Notes: generated from the letters alone by a model not told the origin. A stretch of DNA of 64,000 nt from Chloroflexota bacterium (GCA_021785175.1 JAJYGH010000013.1:1-64000), one strand, 5' to 3'. Positions 8,712-17,208 are shown, counted from the first letter of the stretch. A program made the numbers and translations.

Positions 8712-10487
8712 CTACAGCCCGAGCAGGTCGTTCTTGAACTGCGCGGCCGCCTGCACGACCTCGACGAGGCCCGTCGTCCCGTTGACGCGGATCCGGTCGC
8801 CGTCGCGGATCATGCGGGTCGCGTTCGACGCCCCGACCACGGCCGGGATGCCGAACTCGCGCGAGAGGACCGCGGGGTGCGACGTGGTGCCCCCGGCGTC
8901 GGTCACGAGGCCGACGATCTTCGTGAACAGCACGACCCATGCCGGGTTCGTCATCTGGCACACCACGATCTCGCCCGCGCGGACCTCGTCGAACTGGTCC
9001 TCGCGCAGCACGACCCGCGCGACGCCCTCGACGACCCCCGGCGACCCGCCGATGCCGGTGACCTGGCCGACGACCTCGGACGGCTTCCGGTAGAACTTGT
9101 CCGGGAAGCCCCAGTTCACCCAGTACGGGAAGCCCAGCTGGCTTGGCGTCGCGGTGCCGATCCAGTCCCGGGGCCGGACCGCATACGCCGCCTCGCGCTC
9201 CGCCCGCCGCTCGGCGACGAGCGCGCGCGCATCGAACACCTCGCGGTTGCCGATGAGCTCGCGCAGCTCGTTGTACCGGAGGAACATGACATCGTCCTCG
9301 GTGCCGAGGGTGCCGTCCGCGACCAGCTTCTTCCCGATCGCGATGAGCACGAGCCGGACGTGCGCGTTGGCACCCTGGTCGATGTAGAAGTGGTGGTCGG
9401 GGGTCAGCGGAGCCATCTTCAGGTTGAGCTCGTTCGCCGCTCGCATCGCCTCCAGGTCCTCGCCCGCGAGCCCCTCCAGGATCTCCGCGGACGCCCGCTC
9501 GATGTCCGCCGCCATGGCGGCGATCGCGGAGGGATAGTCGTAGTCGGTGTCGATGTAGCCGCGCACGGTCTCGATCACCGGCTCCATGTGCTCCCGCACC
9601 GTCGGGAACACGAACTCGTGGCTCCAGACGGCGTGCCAGCCGAACTCGCGCTGGTACGGCTCCACGCGCTCCGCGATGAAGCGCCGCCCGCGCTCCGACG
9701 AGCGCAGCACGGCGATGATCTCGGGCGCGGTCTCGTGTCGGAACGCGCCCGAGAGGCCCGGATCCCCGACGACCTCCTGCTTCATGGTCCAGAGCGCCTC
9801 GATCGAGTCCCAGTTCCGGTCCCGGGCCGAGTTCTGGAGCCGGCCGAGCAGCGCCTCGTCGACCGCGCCGCGCGTCCGCTGCGCGACGGCCCTCAGGTTC
9901 AGCGTCGCCGACAGCTGCGCGAAGTTCAGCATCCAGTGGATCTTCCAGTGGCGGTCGTGGATGTCGATCGCGTCCTCGAGCAGGCACGCGAGGTCGGGCA
10001 GGTCCAGCTCCTCCTGGTGGTCCAGGCGCTCCTCGAGGTACGCGAAGTTGCGCCGCATCTCGGGCACGAGCCGGTCCCGCCACCAGTCCGCGAAGTGTGC
10101 GCCGTAGACCGGCAGCACGGTGTCGAGGTACGCCCCGATTCGCTCATCGTACGTGGGGTCGAGCGGCACGCGGGCACCGTAGCGGGCGCCGTACTCCATC
10201 GCGTCGACGCGCATCTCGGGGGAGGCGGGCACGGCGGCCGTGTAGAGGTAACCGTTGACCTTCTTCGTGATCCAGTCGCAGGCAAACGGGGTCCCGAAGC
10301 GCCGGAACATGTGGTCGCAGGTCAGCCACCAGCCGCCGACGTCGAAGAACATCGGGCTGAGGGGGTGCGGGCAGTGGAGGTCGTCGTAGACCCAGAAGAG
10401 CGATCGCTCCGCATCCGACGCCCATTCGACCGGGAAGTCGTCGTCGCCGAGGAACTGGCCCAGCACCTCTTCCGTGCTCACCGCCAT
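8712..10487 (-). CDS. PEP-utilizing His-domain protein without ATP-grasp or PEP barrel
   Basis: A 591-residue protein. Its C-terminal 90 residues are the swivelling phosphohistidine domain of PEP synthase and PPDK. The motif GGTTSHPAVLSREFGIPAVV places the phospho-His at 537. Residues 1-480 are rich in Trp, His and acidic residues and match neither the ATP-grasp nucleotide domain nor the PEP/pyruvate barrel. This layout resembles the large subunit of phenylphosphate synthase, in which a His-domain protein passes phosphate to a small-molecule acceptor and the ATP-binding domain sits on another chain. ATG at 10487 has GGGAG at good spacing. The promoter is TTGACG-16-TAGACT, with a GntR-type palindrome at the start site. 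The acceptor is unknown. Confidence 0.8.
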   Translation of the reverse strand: MAVSTEEVLGQFLGDDDFPVEWASDAERSLFWVYDDLHCPHPLSPMFFDVGGWWLTCDHMFRRFGTPFACDWITKKVNGYLYTAAVPASPEMRVDAMEYGARYGARVPLDPTYDERIGAYLDTVLPVYGAHFADWWRDRLVPEMRRNFAYLEERLDHQEELDLPDLACLLEDAIDIHDRHWKIHWMLNFAQLSATLNLRAVAQRTRGAVDEALLGRLQNSARDRNWDSIEALWTMKQEVVGDPGLSGAFRHETAPEIIAVLRSSERGRRFIAERVEPYQREFGWHAVWSHEFVFPTVREHMEPVIETVRGYIDTDYDYPSAIAAMAADIERASAEILEGLAGEDLEAMRAANELNLKMAPLTPDHHFYIDQGANAHVRLVLIAIGKKLVADGTLGTEDDVMFLRYNELRELIGNREVFDARALVAERRAEREAAYAVRPRDWIGTATPSQLGFPYWVNWGFPDKFYRKPSEVVGQVTGIGGSPGVVEGVARVVLREDQFDEVRAGEIVVCQMTNPAWVVLFTKIVGLVTDAGGTTSHPAVLSREFGIPAVVGASNATRMIRDGDRIRVNGTTGLVEVVQAAAQFKNDLLGL

Positions 10488-10538
10488 GTCGCTCTCCCTC
10501 GTCTCCGCGGGCCGACCGAGCCGCTCCGTCCAGCGCGC

Positions 10539-10552
10539 GATTATCGATAATC
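10539..10552. promoter_or_regulatory. Candidate GntR operator 1 (perfect palindrome)
   Basis: GATTATCGATAATC is a perfect 14-base palindrome in GC-rich surroundings. It covers the predicted start of the leftward transcript. Size and symmetry suit a GntR/FCD dimer, and such a regulator is encoded in the same operon. Confidence 0.6.
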
Positions 10553-10587
10553 CTGGCCGAGTCTACTCTCGCCCGAGCCCCCGTCAA
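10553..10587 (-). promoter_or_regulatory. Promoter of the leftward arm
   Basis: On the minus strand TTGACG (10587-10582) is followed by 16 bases and then TAGACT (10565-10560), which predicts transcription starting near 10553. The palindrome at 10539-10552 begins at about +1 or +2, the usual place for a repressor that blocks initiation. Confidence 0.65.
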
Positions 10588-10650
10588 GCGTTCTCTTGCG
10601 CGCACCTTGCAGGAGCGCCGCGACCGTGACAAACGGGTTGCGGTGCTGTC

Positions 10651-10664
10651 GATTATCGATTATC
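10651..10664. promoter_or_regulatory. Candidate GntR operator 2
   Basis: GATTATCGATTATC differs from operator 1 at a single position. It overlaps a possible rightward -10 (GATTAT), with GTGACA 19 bases upstream at 10626-10631. The two copies suggest joint control of both arms. Confidence 0.55.
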
Positions 10665-10770
10665 TTGGCGGACGTTCGACGCTGGACGGACGTCGACGAC
10701 ACGGGACGCCGGCGGGCCCCCGGCGTCAGACGTCGCGCGGGCGCGCGAGGGCAGGGAAGCGGAGGCTCCC

Positions 10771-11877
10771 ATGACGATGGTCGACGCTCCGGCGATGATC
10801 GACTCCCCGATGCTGCGGACCGCGCGCATCGGGCTCACCGACTACTGGAACGACTCGTGCGCGGTCGAGGAGCTGCGGTACGCGATCGAACGCGGGGCGG
10901 TCGGGGGCACGACGAACCCACCCATCGTGCTCGAGGTGCTCGACAAGGAGCGCGCGTACTGGGTGCCGCGTGTCCGCCAGCTGGCGGCGGCCAACCCGGC
11001 CTGGAGCGAGGTCGACCTGACCTGGGCGCTCGTCGAGGCGATGGCGGTGCGCGGCGCGGCGGAGCTCGCGCCGGTCCACGCACGCACGGCTGGGCGCAAG
11101 GGCTGGCAGTCGGTCCAGACGAATCCGCAGCACTACACGAACGCCGAGCGGATGGTCGAGCAGGCCGTCCACTTCACCGGCCTCGCGTCGAACATGCAGG
11201 TCAAGATCCCGGCCACGGCCGCAGGCATCGTTGCGATCGAGGAGGCCACTGCGCGCGGCGTGAACGTCAACGCCACGGTGTGCTTCACGGTCCCCCAGGC
11301 GCTCGCGGTCGCCGAGTCGCTCGAACGCGGCCTCCGCCGGCTGGCAGCCGCCGGCGGCGAGCCGGCGCGGCTGGCGCCGGTCGTGACGATCATGGTCGGG
11401 CGCCTGGACGACTGGATGAAGGCGATCGTCGAGCGCGACCAGCTGGCGATCGACCCGCGGGTGCTCGACTGGGCCGGCATCGCGGCGTTCAAGCGGGCCT
11501 ACGGGATCTTCCGCGAGCGGGGCTACCGCGGCCGACTGCTCGTGGCGGCGTTCCGGCACGTCCTTCACTGGACCGAGTTCGTCGGCGGCGACGTCGTGCT
11601 CACGATGCCCCACGCCTGGCAGGTCCGCTACAACACCAGCGGGATCGACCCGGTCTCGCGCATCGACGTGCCTGTCGAACCGGCCATCGTCGACGAGCTG
11701 TGCCGCCGCATCCCCGACTTCTCGCGCGCGTACGAGCCGGACGGCCTCGCGCCCGCCGAGTTCGACGCGTACGGCGCCACCGCCCGCACCCTTCGCCAGT
11801 TCATCGGCGCGTACCACGATCTCACGGCGAAGGTCCGAGACATCGTGCTGCCCAACCCGGACATCGCCGCGGCCTGA
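10771..11877 (+). CDS. Transaldolase-family protein
   Basis: A 368-residue class I aldolase-fold protein of the transaldolase family. The Schiff-base lysine is K145 in MQVKIPAT. GGTTNPP (45-51) and NVNATVCFTVPQAL are the expected strand-end motifs. Transaldolases move a dihydroxyacetone unit between sugar phosphates in the cytoplasm. This one diverges from TalB and has a C-terminal region (from about 250) with FVGGDVVLTMPHAWQ in place of the usual ending, so the donor may not be fructose-6-phosphate. ATG has GGAGG five bases upstream. It is the first gene of the rightward arm, presumably under operator 2. Confidence 0.8.
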   Translation: MTMVDAPAMIDSPMLRTARIGLTDYWNDSCAVEELRYAIERGAVGGTTNPPIVLEVLDKERAYWVPRVRQLAAANPAWSEVDLTWALVEAMAVRGAAELAPVHARTAGRKGWQSVQTNPQHYTNAERMVEQAVHFTGLASNMQVKIPATAAGIVAIEEATARGVNVNATVCFTVPQALAVAESLERGLRRLAAAGGEPARLAPVVTIMVGRLDDWMKAIVERDQLAIDPRVLDWAGIAAFKRAYGIFRERGYRGRLLVAAFRHVLHWTEFVGGDVVLTMPHAWQVRYNTSGIDPVSRIDVPVEPAIVDELCRRIPDFSRAYEPDGLAPAEFDAYGATARTLRQFIGAYHDLTAKVRDIVLPNPDIAAA

Positions 11878-11904
11878 CCGCGGCGGAGCGCAAGGAGCGA
11901 CACC

Positions 11905-12018
11905 ATGACCGCGCCCGTACCCGCCGAGCCGGCGACGCCGGCCGCGCTGCCGATCCTGTCGGACCGGACCGACGCTCGCCCCGTCGAGATCCTGCCCGGT
12001 CGTGCCCGCTCCGGATGA
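11905..12018 (+). CDS. Small ORF, 37 residues, unknown
   Basis: ATG at 11905 is preceded by AAGGAG at ideal spacing and opens a 37-codon frame that begins MTAPVPAEPATPAALPIL and ends in GRARSG. It lies between the transaldolase-family and SDR genes, in the only gap of that arm that has its own ribosome site. No domain is recognisable. It could be a real small protein, a leader whose translation couples to the SDR gene, or the remnant of a larger gene cut by a frameshift. Confidence 0.4.
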   Translation: MTAPVPAEPATPAALPILSDRTDARPVEILPGRARSG

Positions 12019-12064
12019 CGTCCCGGCAGCTGCCGGCGTCCCCTCGACACTCCTGGAGGCACCC

Positions 12065-12850
12065 ATGAACCCACTCGACACGTTCCGGCTCGACGGCCGC
12101 GTCGCCTTCGTCTCGGGCGGCGGGGGCGCGATCGGCGCCGCCCTCTCCGAGGCGCTGGCGACCGCCGGGGCCAGCGTCGTGGCCGCGGACCTGGACGAGG
12201 CACGCGCGAAGGAGACCGCGGATCGGATCTGCGCGGCGGGCGGCCAGGCGATCGGCGTTGGCGCCGACAGCACCCGTGAGGCCGACGCGGAGCGGGCCGT
12301 GGCAGCCGGCCGCGAGCGGTTCGGCCGGCTCGACATCCTCATCAACGCCGTCGGCGGGGGTGCCGGCGAGGTGCTCTTCGATGCGCAGGAGTACCCGCGC
12401 GACGCGTGGGACTGGATCATGGAGATCAACCTGCGGAGCACGCTGATCGCCACCCAGGCGAGCGTGCGCGAGATGATCCGCGAGGGGCACGGCGGGCGCG
12501 TCATCAACATCAGCTCCGTCCGCGCCACGCTCGGCATCAACGCGGGCTACTCGGCGTACGTGGCCGCCAAGGGCGCCGTCTCGTCGCTGACGCGCCAGTG
12601 GGCGACGGAGTTCGCGAAGCACGCGATCACGGTCAACGCGATCGCGCCGACGTTCGTCGACACGCCGCAGGTGGCGCGCCTGCTCGCGGATCCCGATTTC
12701 AAGTCCGGGCTCGTCAACCGCGTCCCGCTCCGCCGCATCGGCACCACCGACGACCTCGTCGGCCCGGTCATCTTCTTCGCCTCGGATGCGTCGTCATTCG
12801 TGACCGGGCAGATCCTTGGGATCGACGGCGGCCTCACCGCGACGCAGTAG
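12065..12850 (+). CDS. Short-chain dehydrogenase/reductase
   Basis: A 261-residue classical SDR. The Rossmann loop is SGGGGAIG (18-25), with Asp at the end of strand two favouring NAD(H). NAVGGG stands where NNAG is usual. The catalytic Ser is in INISSV and the Tyr/Lys pair in YSAYVAAKGA. The C-terminus IDGGLTATQ is typical. ATG at 12065 has GGAGG seven bases upstream; an in-frame start at 12002 lacks one. It oxidises or reduces an alcohol or ketone, probably a step of the pathway encoded by this arm. The family alone does not give the substrate. Confidence 0.88.
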   Translation: MNPLDTFRLDGRVAFVSGGGGAIGAALSEALATAGASVVAADLDEARAKETADRICAAGGQAIGVGADSTREADAERAVAAGRERFGRLDILINAVGGGAGEVLFDAQEYPRDAWDWIMEINLRSTLIATQASVREMIREGHGGRVINISSVRATLGINAGYSAYVAAKGAVSSLTRQWATEFAKHAITVNAIAPTFVDTPQVARLLADPDFKSGLVNRVPLRRIGTTDDLVGPVIFFASDASSFVTGQILGIDGGLTATQ

Positions 12851-13015
12851 CGGAAGCCCGCCCGCGTCCTGCCCGACGGGCGCACCACCGCCCGGCGCGG
12901 GTGCGTCGCGCGGCCGGCGCACCAGCCGCGCGACGAGGCAGCCGAGCGGCACGACCATGGCGGACGGCACGACGGCCACACCGAACGACCGCCGCTCGAC
13001 GAAGGGGCACGATCG

Positions 13016-13903
13016 ATGGAACAGCTCAGCCCGAACGCGTGGACCGAGACCCGCTGGCGCGGGTGCAACCCGAGCTTCGTGACCACCTCCGAAGGCGTGG
13101 TGGTCATCGACACGCCACAGCTGCCGACGAAGGCGGTCGAGATGCGGCGCGAGGCCGAGTCGCACGGGCCGATCCGGTACGTGATCAACACCGAGCACCA
13201 CGTCGACCATATCTTCGGAAACCACTGGTTCAGGGGCGCCGGGACCGTCGTCCACCACCAGGGCGTCCACGACAACTTCATGGTCGTGTTCCCGGAGCTC
13301 GACCCGTTCGAGTACGCCATGGAGGCGATCCCGACCGACGACCCCGAGGGGGGCGCGCTGGTGCCGGACCGCGAGACGTACTACGCCGGCCTGAACCGAA
13401 ACGGGATCGTGTTCAGCGGCGACCTCACGCTGCACGTCGGCGACCACACGTTCCGGCTGCTGTACACGCCCGGGCACACGCCCGGCCAGGTCGCGGTCCA
13501 CGTGCCGGAGGAGCGCATGGTCTTCACCGGTGACACGGTCTTCTCGGACTGCGCGACGTGGCTCATGTCGTCCGACGTCGACCAGTGGATCGCGTCGCTC
13601 GACCGGATCCGCGCGCTCGAGGACATCGACTTCCTCGTGCCCGGCCACGGCCCGGTGACCACGCTCGACTACCTCGCGACCCAGCGCGCGATGCTGCTCG
13701 AGTGGAAGGCCGCGGTGGCCGTCGCGGTGGCGAAGGGCTGGGGCCGCGAGGAGACCATGGAACGGGTCAGCTTCGCGAGCCGCTACCCGGTCGACGTCGG
13801 GCAGGAGTACATGATGGAGTACATCCAGACGCGGAACGCCGGGGCGCTCTGGGACAGGCTCACGGCGAAGCCGCCGGCCGGCCCGGCGGGCGCCGCGCGC
13901 TGA
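13016..13903 (+). CDS. Metallo-beta-lactamase-fold hydrolase with altered HxHxDH motif
   Basis: A 295-residue MBL-fold protein. Later metal ligands are normal: His in YTPGHTPGQ, Asp in VFTGDTVF and His in LVPGHGPV. The first motif reads E60-H61-H62-V-D64-H65, so the first His of HxHxDH is Glu. This could shift the enzyme to a different or single metal. The family includes glyoxalase II-like thioesterases, lactonases and oxygenases. About 70 helical residues follow the core, with aromatic and acidic residues (EYMMEYIQ). It sits between the SDR and PPDK-like genes with gaps of about 165 and 130 bases. No specific substrate can be assigned. Confidence 0.85.
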   Translation: MEQLSPNAWTETRWRGCNPSFVTTSEGVVVIDTPQLPTKAVEMRREAESHGPIRYVINTEHHVDHIFGNHWFRGAGTVVHHQGVHDNFMVVFPELDPFEYAMEAIPTDDPEGGALVPDRETYYAGLNRNGIVFSGDLTLHVGDHTFRLLYTPGHTPGQVAVHVPEERMVFTGDTVFSDCATWLMSSDVDQWIASLDRIRALEDIDFLVPGHGPVTTLDYLATQRAMLLEWKAAVAVAVAKGWGREETMERVSFASRYPVDVGQEYMMEYIQTRNAGALWDRLTAKPPAGPAGAAR

Positions 13904-14036
13904 GCGCCGGACGCGGCGAGCTCTGCACGCGCCGCGCGAGCGCGCCGCGCGCGAGCGCGTCGACCCGCGTTCTGCCGGAGGGACGCGGGGACCTCCCGTC
14001 CGTCACGCCAGGAGCACGAAAGGACGCCCTCGAACC

Positions 14037-16214
14037 GTGACGCTCGTCCACGACCTCGATCACCGCCACGACCTGCCGCCGGACGAGCTCACGCGCCTCG
14101 TCGGCGGCAAGGCGGCCAACCTCAACGTCATGTCGACCCAGCTCGGGTTGCCGGTGCCGCCCGGCTTCGTCATCGCGACCGCCGCCTGCCGCGCGTACCT
14201 CGGCGACGGCTGGCCGAACGGGCTCGACGAGGAGGTCCGGGCCCACCTGCGGGTCGTCGAGCAGCGAGTGGGCAGGCGGTTCGGGGACGCGTCGGATCCG
14301 CTGCTCGTCAGCGTCCGTTCGGGCGCGCCCGTGTCGATGCCCGGCATGATGGACACGATCCTCAACCTCGGGCTGTCCGGATCCGCGGTCGCCGGCCTCG
14401 CGGCCGTGGCCGGGGACGCGGCGTTCGCGGAGGACTGCCGGCGACGGTTCCGCGAGCAGTACGCGGCGATCGTCGGCATCGACCCGCCGGACGACCCGTG
14501 GCTCCAGCTCCGCGGAGCGATCGAGGCCGTGTTCCGGTCGTGGAACGGTGAGCGTGCCCGCGCGTACCGCGAGCGCGAGGCGATCCCGGACGATCTCGGG
14601 ACGGCCGTGACCGTCCAGGCGATGGTGTTCGGGAACCGCGGCGCGGATTCGGGGACGGGCGTGGCGTTCACGCGGAACCCTGCGACCGGCGAGCCGATGC
14701 TCTACGGGGACGTGCTGTTCGACGCACAGGGTGAGGATGTCGTCGCGGGCACCCACCGAACGGAGCCGCTCGCCGTGCTCGACGGGCGGCTGCCGGACGT
14801 CGCGCGCGAGTTCCGGGGCCACGCGGACCGGCTGGAACGCCACTACACCGACCTGTGCGACATCGAGTTCACGATCGAGCAGGGCCGGCTCTGGCTGTTG
14901 CAGGTGCGCGTCGGCAAGCGCAGCCCGCGGGCCGCGCTGCGGATCGCGCGCGACATGGCGGAGGACCCGTCGTTCCCGCTCACGCGCGCAGAGGCCGTCG
15001 GGCGCGTCGCCCGCATCCTGGAGCACCCGCCGCTCGTCGACATCCGGACGGCAGGCGAAGCGGGCCCGCCGATCACCGTGGGCCTTCCGGCGTCGCCCGG
15101 CGCGGGGTGCGGCGGGATCGAGACGTCGCCGGAGGCCGCGATCGCCGCCGCCGCGTCCGGCCGTCCGGTCGTGCTCGTCCGATCGGAGACGTCGCCCGAC
15201 GACGTCCCGGCGATGGCCCGCGCGGCCGCGGTGCTGACGGCCCGTGGCGGGCTCGCGAGCCACGCGGCCGTCGTGGCGAGGGGCTGGGGCATCCCCGCGG
15301 TGGTGGGGGCGCGCGGTCTCGAGGTCGGCGAGGACGGGATCGTCGCCGGCGGGCGGAAGCTCGCGTGCGGCGAGATCATCACGATCGACGGGACGAGCGG
15401 CGAGGTGTTCGCCGGCGAGGTCACGGGGCGGCGCGAGGTCGCGCCCGAGGCGGCCGAGCTGCTGCGGTGGGCCGCCGAGCTGGGGATCGCGATCGGGGAG
15501 GGGGCGGCGACCGGGCAGGCGGCGGTGGAGCCCTCAGCCGCTCCACCCACCCGGTCGCCGGAGCCCGACGCCGGCTCACAGCCGCCCGCCTCAGCCGGCC
15601 CGGACGACCTGCTCCGGACGATGCTCGTGAAGGGACCCGCGACGTCCGAGGCGCTTTCGGCCGCGCTCGGCGAGCCAGCCGACCGCGTCTCGGCGATGCT
15701 CGCGAACCTGCGCTCAGACGGCCTCGTCGAGACGGGGCCGGCCGGGCCGCGGCTGTCCGCCACGGGCAGGCTTCGTGCGCTCGAGACGTTCGCGGCGGAG
15801 ACGGGGCGCCTGGGAGGCGAGGCGACCTGCGGCGGGATGCTCGACGAGTTCCTCGCCTTCGACCGGCGGATGAAGGACGCGGTCACGGCGTGGCAGCTGC
15901 GGGATGTCGGCGGCGAGCAGGCGTTCAACGACCATTCCGACTCCGCCTACGATGCGGCGGTGCTCGACCGGCTGACCGTCCTGCACGCCGACACGACGGC
16001 CTGGCTGGCGTCCCGGACCGCCGGACTGCCGCGCCTCGACAGGTACCGGGCGCGGCTGGCGCGCGCGCTCGACCTTGCGCGCGGCGGCGACCAGCGATAC
16101 GTCGCGTCGCCGCGCGTGGACAGCTACCACGGCGTCTGGTTCGAGCTGCACGAGGACCTGATCCGGCTCGCGGGCCGGCGCCGGTCCGAGGAAGCAGCGG
16201 CGAGCCGGGCGTAG
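14037..16214 (+). CDS. PPDK-like ATP-grasp/His-domain phosphotransferase with novel C-terminus
   Basis: A 725-residue protein from a GTG start. Residues 1-505 follow pyruvate, phosphate dikinase closely: GGKAANLNVM (23-32), VRSGAPVSMPGMMDT, GTGVAFTRNPATGE, DIEFTIEQGRLWLLQ, then the swivelling domain with phospho-His409 in GGLASHAAVVARGWG. PPDK would continue into a PEP/pyruvate barrel of about 360 residues. Here a Pro/Ala linker (505-520) leads instead to a winged-helix-like segment (about 522-590, LLRTMLVKGPATSEAL) and a helical tail with many charged and aromatic residues. The ATP side of the reaction looks intact while the pyruvate site is gone, so the phosphate acceptor must differ. Last gene of the rightward arm. 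Rifampin phosphotransferase and phenylphosphate synthase are precedents for such re-use. Confidence 0.85.
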   Translation: MTLVHDLDHRHDLPPDELTRLVGGKAANLNVMSTQLGLPVPPGFVIATAACRAYLGDGWPNGLDEEVRAHLRVVEQRVGRRFGDASDPLLVSVRSGAPVSMPGMMDTILNLGLSGSAVAGLAAVAGDAAFAEDCRRRFREQYAAIVGIDPPDDPWLQLRGAIEAVFRSWNGERARAYREREAIPDDLGTAVTVQAMVFGNRGADSGTGVAFTRNPATGEPMLYGDVLFDAQGEDVVAGTHRTEPLAVLDGRLPDVAREFRGHADRLERHYTDLCDIEFTIEQGRLWLLQVRVGKRSPRAALRIARDMAEDPSFPLTRAEAVGRVARILEHPPLVDIRTAGEAGPPITVGLPASPGAGCGGIETSPEAAIAAAASGRPVVLVRSETSPDDVPAMARAAAVLTARGGLASHAAVVARGWGIPAVVGARGLEVGEDGIVAGGRKLACGEIITIDGTSGEVFAGEVTGRREVAPEAAELLRWAAELGIAIGEGAATGQAAVEPSAAPPTRSPEPDAGSQPPASAGPDDLLRTMLVKGPATSEALSAALGEPADRVSAMLANLRSDGLVETGPAGPRLSATGRLRALETFAAETGRLGGEATCGGMLDEFLAFDRRMKDAVTAWQLRDVGGEQAFNDHSDSAYDAAVLDRLTVLHADTTAWLASRTAGLPRLDRYRARLARALDLARGGDQRYVASPRVDSYHGVWFELHEDLIRLAGRRRSEEAAASRA

Positions 16215-16350
16215 CGCGACCGGCCCGCAGCATGTGCGGCCGACGATGCGCGATCGCCGGTCCGGGAGCGCCGTCGGGTGTGGCGCGGCCGGATGAAGAA
16301 GCGCGGCCGAGCCGGGGGCGCCGCCGGGTGTGCCGGCGCGGCAGGCCGGG

Positions 16351-17208
16351 TCAGTACCCGACCGACGGCATGTACGCGCCGCGCGGCTCCTGGTAGAGCC
16401 CCACGGTCAGCATGTTCAGGACGAAGAACACGCGCAGCCCGTGGTGCAGGCACCAGCGGAACAGCTCGGTGTTCGCCAGCGGGACGAGGAAGCCCGGGGT
16501 GCCGTAGTCGCGGGCCGCGCCGATCAGCGCGGCGAGATCGTCGCTGGTCTCCGCGACGGAGTGCGTGAAGTACGTGACGCCGGTCGTGTAGGCGGTGATC
16601 CGCCCCAGCCGCTCGACGACCATCGCGCCGCCCGACTCGATCGCATCGCTCACCTCGCCCGCCCGGGTGTGCCCGTGCACGCGCAGGCAGAGGTCGTTCA
16701 TCGCCGGCTCGTCGTCGCACGTCGCCGCCCGCACGTCGTAGCCGGGCAGCGCGACGCCCACGGGCTCGCCGTACATCGCGGCGAACGAGCCCCGCACGTC
16801 CATCCCGAGCTTCGCGTACAGGCTCAGCGAACGGTTGTGGTACGCGAGCTGGAGCAGGCGCACGCCGGCCGCCCGGCGCTCGGCCGCCCGATCGAGCATC
16901 GCCGCCATCAGCGCGTGGCCGACCTGCCGGTTCTGGGCTCCGGGGTCGACGCTGACCGGCCCGATCGCCGAGATGATCGAGCGTTCGTCCATGAAGCTGC
17001 TGCCCACGATCCGGCCGCCGTCCTCCGCCACCACCCCGTGGAACTGCGGATGGTTGATCATCCAGCGGATCGGCTCCGCCGCCGCGGCCACGGTGGGGAA
17101 GTCGTGCGGGAAGCCGTGCGCGTCCGCCAGCGTCGCGAACGCGTCGTAGCAGATCCTGCCGGCCTCCTCCCAGTCGGCGTCGACGGCCTCGCGGATCGTG
17201 ACGGTCAT
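16351..17208 (-). CDS. GNAT family acetyltransferase with two domains
   Basis: A 285-residue protein. Residues 1-140 form a recognisable GNAT fold, with VSVDPGAQNRQVGHALMAAML matching the acetyl-CoA pyrophosphate loop in degenerate form (usual Q/RxxGxG/A, here QNRQVGHA) and NRSLSLYAKLGM as the final strand-helix. Residues 150-285 look like a second, degenerate GNAT half. Substrate unknown. It converges with the PPDK-like gene; the 136-base gap holds only GC-rich imperfect repeats. ATG at 17208 follows an AGGAGG-like sequence (GGAGGAGCCGACCAG). Confidence 0.8.
   Translation of the reverse strand: MTVTIREAVDADWEEAGRICYDAFATLADAHGFPHDFPTVAAAAEPIRWMINHPQFHGVVAEDGGRIVGSSFMDERSIISAIGPVSVDPGAQNRQVGHALMAAMLDRAAERRAAGVRLLQLAYHNRSLSLYAKLGMDVRGSFAAMYGEPVGVALPGYDVRAATCDDEPAMNDLCLRVHGHTRAGEVSDAIESGGAMVVERLGRITAYTTGVTYFTHSVAETSDDLAALIGAARDYGTPGFLVPLANTELFRWCLHHGLRVFFVLNMLTVGLYQEPRGAYMPSVGY

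Larger units (their letters stand above)
10488..10770. other. Divergent regulatory region between the two arms of the locus
   Basis: This non-coding stretch separates the leftward His-domain gene from the rightward transaldolase-family gene. It contains a good leftward promoter, a weaker rightward one and two palindromic sites about 112 bases apart centre to centre, all described separately. Composition is visibly less GC-rich than the flanks around 10538-10665. The first 90 bases before the rightward ATG show nothing except a Shine-Dalgarno GGAGG. Confidence 0.7.
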
